A DNA stretch of 64,000 bases, taken from Planctomycetaceae bacterium (GTDB lineage Bacteria > Planctomycetota > Planctomycetia > Planctomycetales > Planctomycetaceae). The notes below the pieces were generated by a model. The model was not told the origin of the DNA and made no database searches. It saw only the letters and a list, made by a program, of their open reading frames with translations. Numbering within the stretch: the first letter of the stretch is position 1; each line of letters starts with the position of its first letter. A program made the translations under genes and the position numbers. The DNA lies in NCBI GenBank assembly GCA_015485495.1, contig WFTL01000172.1, forward strand, positions 1 through 64,000, given 5' to 3'. Of the stretch, positions 1 through 8,815 are shown piece after piece.

Positions 1-780
1 ACCGGAGCTGAAGCACAGCATTCGGACGAAAACGCCCGTCGTCATGCTCCTGCTTCTGCTGAAAAAATAGCTGCGGGGTGTTTCTGCGGAGTCGCTTCTG
101 CCGGACACGTGACTGCGGCAGCAGCCGCAGCACCGATGGACGATTGCTGAACGCCGGCGAGAAGAACGACACAGGAAGAACAACCTGTAGTCGACTGCCG
201 CGTCCCTGCGGCGTTGCCGGATCAGCATCGCTCCGCTCCTGGATCCGGCCTGCTGGCTTCCGGTGCCTGCAGTTCGCCGTGCGCATACCTATCTAGAATG
301 GTGTTCCGTTCGCGATCGCTACGACAGACCGGCAACATGCTGATCGATTACGTCGAGCTGGACCGTGACGTCGGCAAGAAGCTTGGCGGCCTGCTTACCG
401 ATCTTCTCGCCGTTGTTCTTGACCGTTGTGGCCATCGTCTGGATCGAGTTCAGGGACTCGATGAGTCGATCGCCTCCGTTGCGCAACCCCTCTCGATCGA
501 CAACGCCAGCCGCTTCACGGACGGAGCGAGAGGACACCAACACGCAGCGCTGAAAGTGCAAAGACGTCGCTCTCGGGACCGGGTTCACGAGCGCGAAGTT
601 CCGTGATGCACTCGGCATCAGTAATGGTCAGCGAAATGGTGAGCGGCTCAACAGTTGCGGCAGAAGCGATCTTGCTTTGATTCCTCGAAGTCCCTTGTGA
701 GTTCTGATCGCTCCTAACGCATTCGCCGTGACAGAGTCCAAAATCGCCCTGTCGGCCTTGCAACAGGCGGTATTTCGTGT
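1..780. other. Gene-poor edge of the island
   Basis: No convincing complete gene is visible in this stretch. A reading frame open from the window edge ends at 68-70 on the plus strand and could be the last 22 codons of a gene starting outside the window, but the tail is too short to identify. Overlapping open frames at 78-618 on both strands give low-complexity, Arg/Ser-rich translations typical of non-coding frames. The one partial exception is the minus-strand frame listed separately at 319-618. Confidence 0.5.
319..618 (-). pseudogene. Possible remnant of a small helical protein
   Basis: The C-terminal half of this 99-codon minus-strand frame reads like real protein: a helical stretch including LIESLNSIQTMATTVKNNGE and then QAAKLLADVTVQLDVIDQHV. 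The N-terminal half looks like random translation. This could be the tail of a decayed gene or a short gene with a later start. I do not recognise a family. It lies at the edge of the defence island, upstream of and divergent from the sigma-54 activator. Confidence 0.25.
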
Positions 781-808
781 GTCGCCTTCCCAAAAGCGAC
801 ATTTGCGG

Positions 809-835
809 TACAATGCGGTTTGTGTCACGCACAAA
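809..835 (+). promoter_or_regulatory. Candidate promoter -10 and overlapping palindromic operator of the activator gene
   Basis: A good -10 hexamer TACAAT lies at 809-814 with only a poor -35 around 787-792. The start site would fall near 821. Exactly there is a perfect inverted repeat, TTTGTG (819-824), five bases, CACAAA (830-835), ending 11 bases before the chosen ATG. An operator at this place would fit autoregulation of the activator. The palindrome is seen directly; its use as an operator is inference. Confidence 0.4.
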
Positions 836-846
836 TGGAGTTACAA

Positions 847-2442
847 ATGCCGGTAAGGCGAATACTTGTTTCCTGGATCGGCCACAACGATTTGCTGTCG
901 GCTGCAGCCGAGGGCGATGAAAAGCTGCAGAAACGGGTTCTGGCTGCGCTGAAAATCGACCGAAAGCTGCCGCTCTGGAAACAGAACGGTCCAATCAAGA
1001 CGTTTCTCGGCAAGAAGCGGGAGGACTTTGACGAGGTTCACCTGCTGGGAGACTTTTCGAAGTGGCTAAGAAAGCTGTATCTGGACTGGCTTGGCTACGG
1101 CGTCGCAATGCACGAGGTCAGTTTGAAAGACCCGAGCGATTACGGGCAGATCCTTGACGCCGCGAACAGCGTCCTTGAAAAGGTTGAAAAGACGGACACG
1201 GAATACAACTTTCTGCTGACGCCCGGCACTCCGTCGATGGCCGCCACTTGGATTCTCCTCGGGAAATCGCGATATGACGCCGTTTTCTGGCAGACCTACA
1301 AGGATGAGGTCCGCGAGTCGGTCGTACCCTTCGATGTCGTCGCTGGCTTCGCTTCAGACCTCGCCACAGTTCCTGACGCCAACCTTCAACACCTTGCGAC
1401 CGCTGCGCCCAAAGAAATCGAAGGATTCACGAAGATCTCAGGATCGAGTAAGGCGCTCAAACTAGCGGCCGGACGTGCCGCCAAGGCTGCGACTCGGGAC
1501 GTACCCGTCTTGATTCTTGGCGATCCGGGCACGGGAAAAGAACTGTTTGCCGAAGCAATTCACGAAGCCAGCAAACGAAAAGGGAAGCCGTTCATTCGGG
1601 TCAATTGTGCGGCGATCCCCGAGAGTCTTCTTGAAGCCCAATTGTTCGGCTACGCCAAAGGCTCGTTCACCGGCTCGAAGAAGGATGGACAACCCGGAAT
1701 CTTCGAGCAGGCAGACGGTGGAACCGTCTTTCTTGATGAAGTAGGAGAATGCAGCCCCGCCATGCAAGCCGCGTTGCTTCGAGTGCTTCAGCCGCCGAAA
1801 GGCAAAGGCCCTTGCTACCGGGAATTCTCGCCTGTTGGCGATGCGAGTGACGTTCGAAGCAGCGACGTCCGAGTCATCAGTGCGACCAATCGCGACCTGA
1901 TCAAAGAAGTTGACGACGGGAACTTCAGAGAAGACCTGTTCTATCGACTCGCCGTGATCAAAGTGAAGCTGCCATCGCTGCGAAGTCGGAAATCTGACAT
2001 CCCGGAGCTTGTCGAAGCACTCATGGCGGACATCAACAAGGATTTCCGCCGCAACGAAGAAGGGTACGAGGACAAATCGCTTTCTGATGCCGCAAAACGA
2101 TTTGTGCGAACGTACGAGTGGCCCGGAAATATCCGGCAGCTTCAAAACACACTGGTCGAGGCGGCAGTCATGTCTGAGGGCGACACGATTGACGTCGCTG
2201 ATCTCAGGTCAGCAATTGCAGACGTTCCGGGGAACTCGTCGGGACTTTTCGATCGGGAACTTGGCAACGGATTCTGTCTGCAAAAGCTCATGGAAGACGT
2301 AAATCGCCGGTATTTGGAGCGGGCGATGACCGAGGCCGAGGGCGTCAAGACGCGGGCCGCTGAACTACTCGGGATGTCCAGTTACCAGACACTGGACGCC
2401 CAGCTCAAGCGACTGAAAGTCAAGGTGCCGAAGACCAAATGA
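847..2442 (+). CDS. Sigma-54 enhancer-binding activator with CARF/RtcR-like sensor domain
   Basis: Protein of 531 aa with the three-part layout of bacterial enhancer-binding proteins. Residues 1-190 resemble the CARF-like sensor of RtcR: a first strand ILVSWIG near the N-terminus and the motif LLTPGTPSMA at about 123-132, which in this family helps bind a nucleotide ligand. The AAA+ sigma-54 interaction domain follows, with Walker A GDPGTGKE (225-232), a GAFTGA-loop variant GSFTGS (272-277), Walker B VFLDE (294-298), and ATNRDL and FREDLFYRL segments. A Fis-like helix-turn-helix occupies roughly 490-531. The ATG at 847 has GGAG seven bases upstream and gives the natural CARF start, so the upstream in-frame ATGs at 820 and 835 are not used here. 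It almost certainly drives the sigma-54 promoter at 2484 and thus the restriction/CBASS run. The ligand is unknown. Confidence 0.9.
   Translation: MPVRRILVSWIGHNDLLSAAAEGDEKLQKRVLAALKIDRKLPLWKQNGPIKTFLGKKREDFDEVHLLGDFSKWLRKLYLDWLGYGVAMHEVSLKDPSDYGQILDAANSVLEKVEKTDTEYNFLLTPGTPSMAATWILLGKSRYDAVFWQTYKDEVRESVVPFDVVAGFASDLATVPDANLQHLATAAPKEIEGFTKISGSSKALKLAAGRAAKAATRDVPVLILGDPGTGKELFAEAIHEASKRKGKPFIRVNCAAIPESLLEAQLFGYAKGSFTGSKKDGQPGIFEQADGGTVFLDEVGECSPAMQAALLRVLQPPKGKGPCYREFSPVGDASDVRSSDVRVISATNRDLIKEVDDGNFREDLFYRLAVIKVKLPSLRSRKSDIPELVEALMADINKDFRRNEEGYEDKSLSDAAKRFVRTYEWPGNIRQLQNTLVEAAVMSEGDTIDVADLRSAIADVPGNSSGLFDRELGNGFCLQKLMEDVNRRYLERAMTEAEGVKTRAAELLGMSSYQTLDAQLKRLKVKVPKTK
2376..2397 (+). promoter_or_regulatory. 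Candidate upstream activator site
   Basis: An inverted repeat GTCCAG, ten bases, CTGGAC lies within the end of the activator gene, about 90-110 bp before the -24 element of the sigma-54 promoter. That is the distance at which enhancer-binding activators usually bind. It overlaps codons for the helix-turn-helix, so it may be chance. The repeat is seen; the role is inferred. Confidence 0.25.
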
Positions 2443-2483
2443 CAGACACAACAGCAGCCTCCACGCCAGCGACAGAATCGGTT

Positions 2484-2498
2484 TGGCACGCAAGTTGC
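2484..2498 (+). promoter_or_regulatory. Sigma-54 (-24/-12) promoter
   Basis: The sequence TGGCACG, four bases, TTGC matches the sigma-54 consensus (TGGCACG-N4-TTGCW) except for the final weak base. The invariant GG (2485-2486) and GC (2497-2498) are exactly ten bases apart. It lies 42 bp after the stop of the sigma-54 activator gene and about 12 bp before an expected start site near 2510, just ahead of hsdR. It also argues against the TTG codon at 2483 as the hsdR start, because that codon would lie inside the promoter. Confidence 0.85.
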
Positions 2499-2536
2499 CT
2501 AAGCCGCAATCCATGCAACGGAATTTGTACCTGACA

Positions 2537-5500
2537 ATGAAATCGATCAACTTCGAGTTTCTGCGACCGAAGTGGCCGGAGCTGGCTGGGCTTGGCGGTT
2601 TTGCCGAGACGTATGCCCATCCCGATCCGGTTGGCTCGATTTCCAAACTGCGGGTGTTCTGCGAGCAGGTGGTCGAATGGATTCATCATCAGCAACGACT
2701 GCCGAAACCATTCCGGGCCAATCTCAACGACCTGCTCAACAACCAGCCGTTCAAGGACGTTGTTCCTGAAGTCATTCTTTCCAAACTCCATGCTCTTCGC
2801 ATGGAAGGCAACAACGCCGCTCACGGCAATCGGGGCGATACGACGACAGCTCTGAGGTTGGTTCGCGAAGCCTACAACATTGGTCGCTGGCTGCATGTGA
2901 ACTTCGCGGGCGGAACCGCAGCGGATTGTCCGGAATATGTCGAACCGCCAGAGGGTGGCGTCGAAGGATTCAAGCAGCGACGAGAAAAGCGAGCCATTCT
3001 GGAGCGGGTCGCGGCTCAGGAATCGCAGCTTCAGAAACTCCTTACCGATCTTGAACAGGAACGCTGGCGAGCCGATCAGGCTGAAGCAACGGCTGAGGAA
3101 CGTCAGGCGGCACTCGAAGCCGCCATGCAGGCGACGCATCAGTTGCAATCCGTTGACCCGCTGGCGTTCAACGAGGAAGAAACTCGCAACTATCTGATCG
3201 ACCAGATGCTCGCCGACGAAGGCTGGGATGTCGGCAAGGGGCTGACCGACACGGATGAGGTCAAGAAGGAATACGAACTCAGCGGCCAGCCAACCGAAAC
3301 CGGCGAGGGCCGAGCCGACTACGTCCTGATGGATGACAACGGCAAGCCGCTGGCCGTGCTGGAAGCCAAACGCACCAGCAAGAACGCCACCGAAGGCCGT
3401 AAGCAGGCCGAGCTATATGCCGACGCGTTGGAAGCGGAACACGGTCAGCGTCCGGTCATCTTCTACACGAACGGCTATGACCTGTGGATCTGGAACGATC
3501 ATCCTTCAGCCGGTGAGCCGCCCCGGAAGATCTACGGCTTCTATTCCAAGGACAGCCTGCAGCACATGCACTTCCAGCGGACGGCCAGGAAGCCGGTCAG
3601 CGAAGTGGCCGGCAATCCGAAGATCGCGGGCTGGATGTTTCAACTGGAGGCCGTTCGCCGCGTCGTGGAACAGTTCGCGGAAAAGAAACGCAAGGCATTG
3701 ATCGTTCAGGCCACCGGCACGGGCAAGACGCGTGTCGCAATATCCCTGTGCGATGCCATGATCAAAGCCAATTGGGCCAAACGGATTCTGTTCCTGTGTG
3801 ATCGTCGAGAACTGCGGCGGCAGGCCAACAACGCCTTCAACGAGTTTCTTCCCTCGCTGCCGCGTACTTATGTGACCGGAGCCTCGGCGGGAAACACCAA
3901 GGACCGCATCTTCCTCTCGACCTATCCGGCCATGATGAAGGTCTACGAGTCTTTCGATGTCGGTTTCTTCGACCTGATCATTGCCGATGAGTCACACCGC
4001 AGCCTCTACAACCGGTATCGGCAACTGTTTGAATACTTCGACTGCTACCAGCTTGGACTGACCGCCACGCCGGTTGATTTCGTTGCCCGCAACACCTTCC
4101 GCATCTTCGAATGCGACGAAGGCGACCCCACCTCTCATTACGACTACGCCACGGCGGTCGATCAGGGCTATCTGGTTCCCTTCGAGGTCGATACGCACAC
4201 GACCCCGTTCCTGCGAACGGGCATCAAGTATTCCAGGATGACCGAGGAGCAACGGCGGCAACTGGAAGAAGACGAAGTGCTGCCGCAGGACATCGAGTTT
4301 GAGCAGGGTGCGGTAGACAAGATCATCTACAACAAGGACACGAACAGAATCATCCTGCGAAATCTGATGGACAACGGCATTCGCGTGGGCAGTCGGCTGG
4401 GCAAGACCATCATCTTCGCCCGCAGCATGAAGCACGCCCGGCTGATGGAAGAGCTGTTCAATGAGATGTATCCACAGTACGGCGGCAAGTTCTGTCAGAC
4501 CATCGTCAGCGATGATCCACGGGCCGAGTCATTGATTGATGACTTCAAAGGCAACGGCACCAACTCCGATCTGACCATTGCAATCTCGGTGGACATGCTT
4601 GACACGGGCGTTGATGTGCCGGAGTGCGTCAATCTGGTGTTCGCCAAGCCGGTTTATTCCTACGTGAAGTTCTGGCAGATGATTGGTCGCGGCACGCGGC
4701 TGTGCCCAAACCTGTTCGGTGACGGACTCGACAAAACGCATTTCCAGATCTTCGATCATTGGGGCAACTTCGAGCTGTTCGAGCAGGACTACAAACCGGC
4801 AGAACCAACACGCCAGAAATCGTTGTGTGAACGAGTCTTTGAAGCTCGAATGCAACTGGCCGAAGTGGCCTTGGAGAAGCAGAACAATCCGGCGTTTGAA
4901 TTGGCGACAGGCCTGATCAGCAAACAGATTGCCGACCTGCCGACCGGCAGCATTCCGATCAAAGAGAAGTGGAATCAGGTGTTGTCGGTTTCGTCGGAAG
5001 AAACCGTCCGCCAGTTCGATGCGGCCACCAAAGCCACGTTGCAGCAGGATATCGCTCCGCTGATGCAGTGGGTCGATATCGCCAAGTTCGAGGACGCCTA
5101 CAAGTTCGACCGGCTGATCGCTCAACTTCAGGCCGAACTGATTCGCGGCGGCGGCAGGTTCGCCGACCTGCGTGACGAAGTCCGCAACTGGATCGGCAGT
5201 CTGCAGATCAATCTGTCTCAGGTGAGGGTCAAGCTGCCGGTCATCGAACGCGTCAAGAGCGACGAGTTTTGGGATGAAGTCACGGTTGGCTCGCTGGAAG
5301 AGATTCGTGACCAGTTGCGTGGAGTCGTTCAATTCCGCCGCAAAGGTGAAGTGACCAAACGCGATCCCATCGTCATCGACGTGAAGGAAGACGAATCTCA
5401 GATCGAACACAACCGGCACAAAGTCCGCTTGGACAGACTCGACGATCTGGACATGCGGGCTTACCGGAACCGGGTCAACAACGCTCTGCAGGCCATCATC

Positions 5501-5941
5501 GACCAGAACGAAACACTGCGAAAGATTCGACTCGGCCAGCCTGTGACCGACACCGATCTGGAAGACCTGTGCTCACTGGTACTGACTCAGGAGCCGGGCC
5601 TCGATCTGCACGACCTGATGGATTACTTCCAGCAGGCCGAATCGCTGGATCAGGCGATCCGCGAAATCATCGGGATGGATGGCGAGGCCGTTCGCGAACG
5701 GTTTACCGAGTTCGTGCAGGCCCATCCCAATCTGGCTTCGCACCAGATCAAGTTTCTGGACCTGCTGCAAAATCACATCGCCAAATACGGCTCGATCCAG
5801 ACCGACGACCTCTATGAGCCGCCGTTTACCACGCTGCACACCGACAGCCTGGATGGCCTGTTCGATCCGGCACTGGCCAACGAACTGTTTGACATCATCG
5901 GCACATTCCAGCCGCAAGGAAGTGAGGACAACGAATCATGA
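2537..5941 (+). CDS. hsdR: Type I restriction endonuclease subunit R
   Basis: Motor and nuclease subunit of a type I restriction-modification complex, 1134 aa. The first ~110 residues resemble a DUF4145 domain, followed by a charged coiled coil (about 140-215). The nuclease core of the PD-(D/E)xK type is seen as an RADYVL strand followed by LEAKR near residue 275. The SF2 translocase has Walker A ATGTGKT (about residue 393), ADESH (about 483), LTATP and a late GRGTR motif VI. The ATG at 2537 starts the family-like sequence [10 protein letters not shown] and lies about 27 bp after the predicted sigma-54 start site. ATG 2513 is a possible alternative. The stop overlaps hsdM by four bases (ATGA), so the two are translationally coupled. 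Confidence 0.93.
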   Translation: MKSINFEFLRPKWPELAGLGGFAETYAHPDPVGSISKLRVFCEQVVEWIHHQQRLPKPFRANLNDLLNNQPFKDVVPEVILSKLHALRMEGNNAAHGNRGDTTTALRLVREAYNIGRWLHVNFAGGTAADCPEYVEPPEGGVEGFKQRREKRAILERVAAQESQLQKLLTDLEQERWRADQAEATAEERQAALEAAMQATHQLQSVDPLAFNEEETRNYLIDQMLADEGWDVGKGLTDTDEVKKEYELSGQPTETGEGRADYVLMDDNGKPLAVLEAKRTSKNATEGRKQAELYADALEAEHGQRPVIFYTNGYDLWIWNDHPSAGEPPRKIYGFYSKDSLQHMHFQRTARKPVSEVAGNPKIAGWMFQLEAVRRVVEQFAEKKRKALIVQATGTGKTRVAISLCDAMIKANWAKRILFLCDRRELRRQANNAFNEFLPSLPRTYVTGASAGNTKDRIFLSTYPAMMKVYESFDVGFFDLIIADESHRSLYNRYRQLFEYFDCYQLGLTATPVDFVARNTFRIFECDEGDPTSHYDYATAVDQGYLVPFEVDTHTTPFLRTGIKYSRMTEEQRRQLEEDEVLPQDIEFEQGAVDKIIYNKDTNRIILRNLMDNGIRVGSRLGKTIIFARSMKHARLMEELFNEMYPQYGGKFCQTIVSDDPRAESLIDDFKGNGTNSDLTIAISVDMLDTGVDVPECVNLVFAKPVYSYVKFWQMIGRGTRLCPNLFGDGLDKTHFQIFDHWGNFELFEQDYKPAEPTRQKSLCERVFEARMQLAEVALEKQNNPAFELATGLISKQIADLPTGSIPIKEKWNQVLSVSSEETVRQFDAATKATLQQDIAPLMQWVDIAKFEDAYKFDRLIAQLQAELIRGGGRFADLRDEVRNWIGSLQINLSQVRVKLPVIERVKSDEFWDEVTVGSLEEIRDQLRGVVQFRRKGEVTKRDPIVIDVKEDESQIEHNRHKVRLDRLDDLDMRAYRNRVNNALQAIIDQNETLRKIRLGQPVTDTDLEDLCSLVLTQEPGLDLHDLMDYFQQAESLDQAIREIIGMDGEAVRERFTEFVQAHPNLASHQIKFLDLLQNHIAKYGSIQTDDLYEPPFTTLHTDSLDGLFDPALANELFDIIGTFQPQGSEDNES

Positions 5942-7536
5942 TTACCGGCCAGCTTCGCAGCAAAATCGACAAACTGTGGGAAGAGTTCTGGACGGGCGGG
6001 ATCACCAACCCGCTGACCGTCATCGAACAGATTTCGTTCCTGATGTTTGCTCGGTTGCTCGACATGCGGGAAAGCACAGAAGAGAAGAAGTGGTCCCGCA
6101 AACACAAGAACAAACCGTTTCCCGGCGTCTACTTCCCTCGCGACAAACAACATCTTCGCTGGAGCCGACTGAAGCAGGAAGCGGACGCCGAGAAAGTGCT
6201 GCGGATCGTTCGTGACGAAGTCTTTCCTCATTTCCGTCAGTTGGGACAGGAAGACGAAACCGAACCGAGCGACGGGCCAGGGAACACCTTCAATCAGTAC
6301 ATGAAGGACGCCACGCTAATGATCAACAAGCCGTCGCTGTTGATCTCGGCCATCAACATGATCGACGCCCTGCCGCTGACTCAGGGCGATACCAAGGGCG
6401 ATCTGTATGAATACCTGCTGAGCAAGTTGACGACGGCGGGCATCAACGGCCAGTTCCGCACGCCGCGACACATTATCGACGTGATGGTCGATCTGGTTCT
6501 GGAAGGCAATGAAGACCAGGCCCTGACGTGGACGGTCGGCGATCCCGCCTGTGGGACTGCCGGATTCCTTGTGCGGTTTATGGAAGGTCTGCGAAAGCGG
6601 CACAGTTCGCCGGACGGCATCCACGTTGATGAAGAAACCGGCGAAAAGACCTACATGGGCGACCTGATCGAGCCGTCGCAGTGGAAGCACATCAAGAGCG
6701 ACATGTTCCACGGCTTCGATTTCGACGTGACGATGCTCCGCATTGCCGCGATGAACATGATGCTGCACGAAATCGACACGCCCGACATCAACTATCAGGA
6801 CACGCTCAGCACCAACTTCACCGAACGCAAGGAAACCTGCCGTTGGGCCGAAGACGCCTTTGACCTGATCCTCGCCAATCCGCCGTTCAAGGGATCGCTG
6901 GACGAAGAGGATGTCCACAAGTCGCTGACCGGCAAAGTCAAAACGAAAAAAACCGAACTGCTGTTTCTGGTCCTGATGCTGCGGATGCTGAAGCTGGGCG
7001 GACGCTGTGCCGTCATTGTCCCGGATGGCGTGACGTTCGGCTCGTCCAAGGCTCACAAGATGCTGCGGAAGATGCTGATCGAAGAGAATCAGTTGGAAGC
7101 CGTCATCAAACTTCCGTCCGGTGTCTTCAAACCCTACGCCGGTGTCAGCACAGCGATCCTGCTCTTCACCAAGGGCGGTCAGACGGAAGATGTGTTCTTC
7201 TTCGACGTACAGGCGGACGGAAAGACGCTGGACGACAAACGGGACAAGATCGGTGCAGCCGACGACTGGCAGGATTTGGACCTGCTACGCGAAGCGTGGC
7301 CGAAATGGAACGGAGGCAACGGCAAGAAGCATTTCAAAGACCGCACGGCCAATGCGTTCTTCGTGCCGAAGTCCGAGTTGGCTGACAACGCCTATGACCT
7401 GTCCATCAATCGGTACAAGGAAATCGTCCACGAAGAAATCGAGTACGACCCGCCCAGGATCATCATCGGGCGTCTCAAGAAGCTCGAAAAAGAGATCGCC
7501 AGGGACTTGAAAGAACTGGAGGCGATGCTCGGATGA
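5938..7536 (+). CDS. hsdM: Type I DNA methyltransferase subunit M
   Basis: N6-adenine methyltransferase subunit, 532 aa, near the usual HsdM length. The SAM-binding motif [10 protein letters not shown] is at 202-210 and the catalytic NPPF motif at 314-317. The N-terminal helical domain ([21 protein letters not shown]) is typical of HsdM. With HsdS it forms the modification enzyme, and with HsdR the restriction complex. It overlaps hsdR by ATGA at its start, and its own stop overlaps the fic start in the same way. The last 23 bases are repeated exactly before hsdS (8793-8815), which suggests hsdM originally led straight into hsdS. Confidence 0.95.
   Translation: MITGQLRSKIDKLWEEFWTGGITNPLTVIEQISFLMFARLLDMRESTEEKKWSRKHKNKPFPGVYFPRDKQHLRWSRLKQEADAEKVLRIVRDEVFPHFRQLGQEDETEPSDGPGNTFNQYMKDATLMINKPSLLISAINMIDALPLTQGDTKGDLYEYLLSKLTTAGINGQFRTPRHIIDVMVDLVLEGNEDQALTWTVGDPACGTAGFLVRFMEGLRKRHSSPDGIHVDEETGEKTYMGDLIEPSQWKHIKSDMFHGFDFDVTMLRIAAMNMMLHEIDTPDINYQDTLSTNFTERKETCRWAEDAFDLILANPPFKGSLDEEDVHKSLTGKVKTKKTELLFLVLMLRMLKLGGRCAVIVPDGVTFGSSKAHKMLRKMLIEENQLEAVIKLPSGVFKPYAGVSTAILLFTKGGQTEDVFFFDVQADGKTLDDKRDKIGAADDWQDLDLLREAWPKWNGGNGKKHFKDRTANAFFVPKSELADNAYDLSINRYKEIVHEEIEYDPPRIIIGRLKKLEKEIARDLKELEAMLG
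7514..7536 (+). repeat. 23-bp direct repeat, copy 1 (end of hsdM)
   Basis: The bases from AACTGGAGGCG to CTCGGATGA form the end of hsdM and its stop, overlapping the fic ATG. The same 23 bases occur at 8793-8815, overlapping the hsdS ATG, and the few bases upstream are also similar. The two copies flank fic and a palindromic repeat. Confidence 0.9.
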
Positions 7537-8585
7537 CCCAATTCCAGCCACAATTCACCATCACCAATGCCATCACTCGTGACCTGACCGTCATCGAGCG
7601 GGCACGAGGATTCCTGCAGGCCGCGACTCTGTCCGATCAGTGGATCACGCAAATGAGCCAGCGAGCGTTGTTGCTCGAAGCCCATCACACCACGCACATC
7701 GAAGGCACGCAGTTAACGCTCGAACAATCGAAGCAGCTTCTGGCTGGCAACACTGTCCCCGAGGCGTCCAATGACGATGTTCGCGAGTTGCTGAACTATC
7801 GTGACGCATTTGAGCTCGTCTCCGAATATCTGCTCAGCGGATCGCCTCTGACCGAATCGGTGATTCGCGAGATTCACCGGCGTCTGGTCGATGGTGTGCG
7901 GGGGAATGAAGGACGTCCGGGCGAGTATCGTCAAATTCAGAATATGGTTGCCAACAGCCAAACCGGTGAAGTCATCTACAGACCGCCGCCGTGGGGCGAC
8001 GTTCCCGCATTGATGACGCAATTGGTCGAATGGTTGAATGACGAGTCCGACATTCATCCGGTGCTGGTCGCCGCCGTCGCCCAGTTTCAGTTGGTCCACA
8101 TCCATCCCTTCGTTGACGGCAATGGCCGTACCTCGCGATTGCTTTCGACTCTGTGCCTGTACCGTAGCGGTTACGACTTCAAACGGCTGTTCACGATCAG
8201 CGAATTCTACGACCGCGACCGGCGAGCCTTCTACGACGCAATTCAGGGAGTTCGTGATGCGAGCATGGACCTGACCGGCTGGCTGGAGTTCTTCACCACC
8301 GGCCTGGCCACGCAGATGCAGGAAACGGTCGATCGGGGCACGCGGGTGATCAAGGCGGACGTATTAGCGAAGCAACACAAGTTGAACGAACGGCAATCGG
8401 CTGCGCTCACCTACCTGTTGGAGTTCGAAACGATGAACATCGGCGATTTCGAGCAGCTTTGCCCGGACACCAATCGCCGCAGTCTGCAACGAGATTTGAA
8501 GCGGCTGGCAGATTTGGAACTGATCGAGGACCGAACCGCCAGCGCCACCGACCCCAATCGCCACTACGGCCTGCGGGAGCTGTGA
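7533..8585 (+). CDS. Fic-family AMP-transferase, self-inhibited type, with winged-helix tail
   Basis: Protein of 350 aa. The Fic active-site loop [12 protein letters not shown] is complete at 191-202, so transfer of AMP (or another nucleotide phosphate) to a protein is expected. An N-terminal inhibitory motif of the (S/T)xxxE(G/N) type is visible as TTHIEG at 53-58, which places it with class II Fic proteins that block their own ATP site. The last ~80 residues look like a winged helix that could bind DNA ([19 protein letters not shown]). Fic-like genes are known in some type I restriction loci, usually as accessory genes of unclear role. The ATGA overlap with hsdM gives coupled translation. 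The flanking 23-bp repeats suggest insertion into the hsdM-hsdS junction. The protein target is unknown. Confidence 0.88.
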   Translation: MTQFQPQFTITNAITRDLTVIERARGFLQAATLSDQWITQMSQRALLLEAHHTTHIEGTQLTLEQSKQLLAGNTVPEASNDDVRELLNYRDAFELVSEYLLSGSPLTESVIREIHRRLVDGVRGNEGRPGEYRQIQNMVANSQTGEVIYRPPPWGDVPALMTQLVEWLNDESDIHPVLVAAVAQFQLVHIHPFVDGNGRTSRLLSTLCLYRSGYDFKRLFTISEFYDRDRRAFYDAIQGVRDASMDLTGWLEFFTTGLATQMQETVDRGTRVIKADVLAKQHKLNERQSAALTYLLEFETMNIGDFEQLCPDTNRRSLQRDLKRLADLELIEDRTASATDPNRHYGLREL

Positions 8586-8685
8586 CGGGCTGTGACGCCG
8601 AGCTATGACAAGCTGTGACATCCACCGCTAACCAATGACCAACGAAGAGTTTACGTCGAATGAAGACGCGGACGGAAACAATGAT

Positions 8686-8776
8686 TGAACCGCAGAGAAC
8701 GCAGAGTTTCGCGGAGGAAGAACGATCGCAAACGCAGCCCAAACCTCTGCGTACCTCCGCAACCTCTGCGGTTGAA
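8686..8776. repeat. Nested palindromic repeat (REP/MITE-like)
   Basis: Three pairs of inverted arms lie in nested order: AACCGCAGAG (8688-8697) with CTCTGCGGTT (8764-8773), ACGCAGAG (8699-8706) with CTCTGCGT (8745-8752), and GCGGAGG (8711-8717) with CCTCCGC (8754-8760). The whole could fold into a long branched hairpin. Similar 'accgcagag...ctctgcggt' palindromes are scattered in many environmental bacterial genomes. It fills most of the 226-bp gap between fic and hsdS, the only large gap in the operon, and could reduce or terminate read-through or carry an internal promoter. Confidence 0.75.
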
Positions 8777-8792
8777 CATGCGCCTTCAAGAA

Positions 8793-8815
8793 AACTGGAG
8801 GCGATGCTCGGATGA
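8793..8815 (+). repeat. 23-bp direct repeat, copy 2 (before hsdS)
   Basis: Exact copy of the hsdM end at 7514-7536. In the hsdM frame it still encodes the same C-terminal residues and stop (LEAMLG), although no gene is translated there. It supplies a GGAG ribosome binding site and the ATGA in which hsdS starts. It is best read as a duplicated hsdM-hsdS junction. Confidence 0.9.

Noticed and set aside
2483-2536. TTG or ATG starts of hsdR upstream of 2537
   Set aside because: The TTG at 2483 lies inside the sigma-54 promoter and upstream of the expected start site. ATG 2513 remains possible but is too close to the start site for a normal ribosome binding site.
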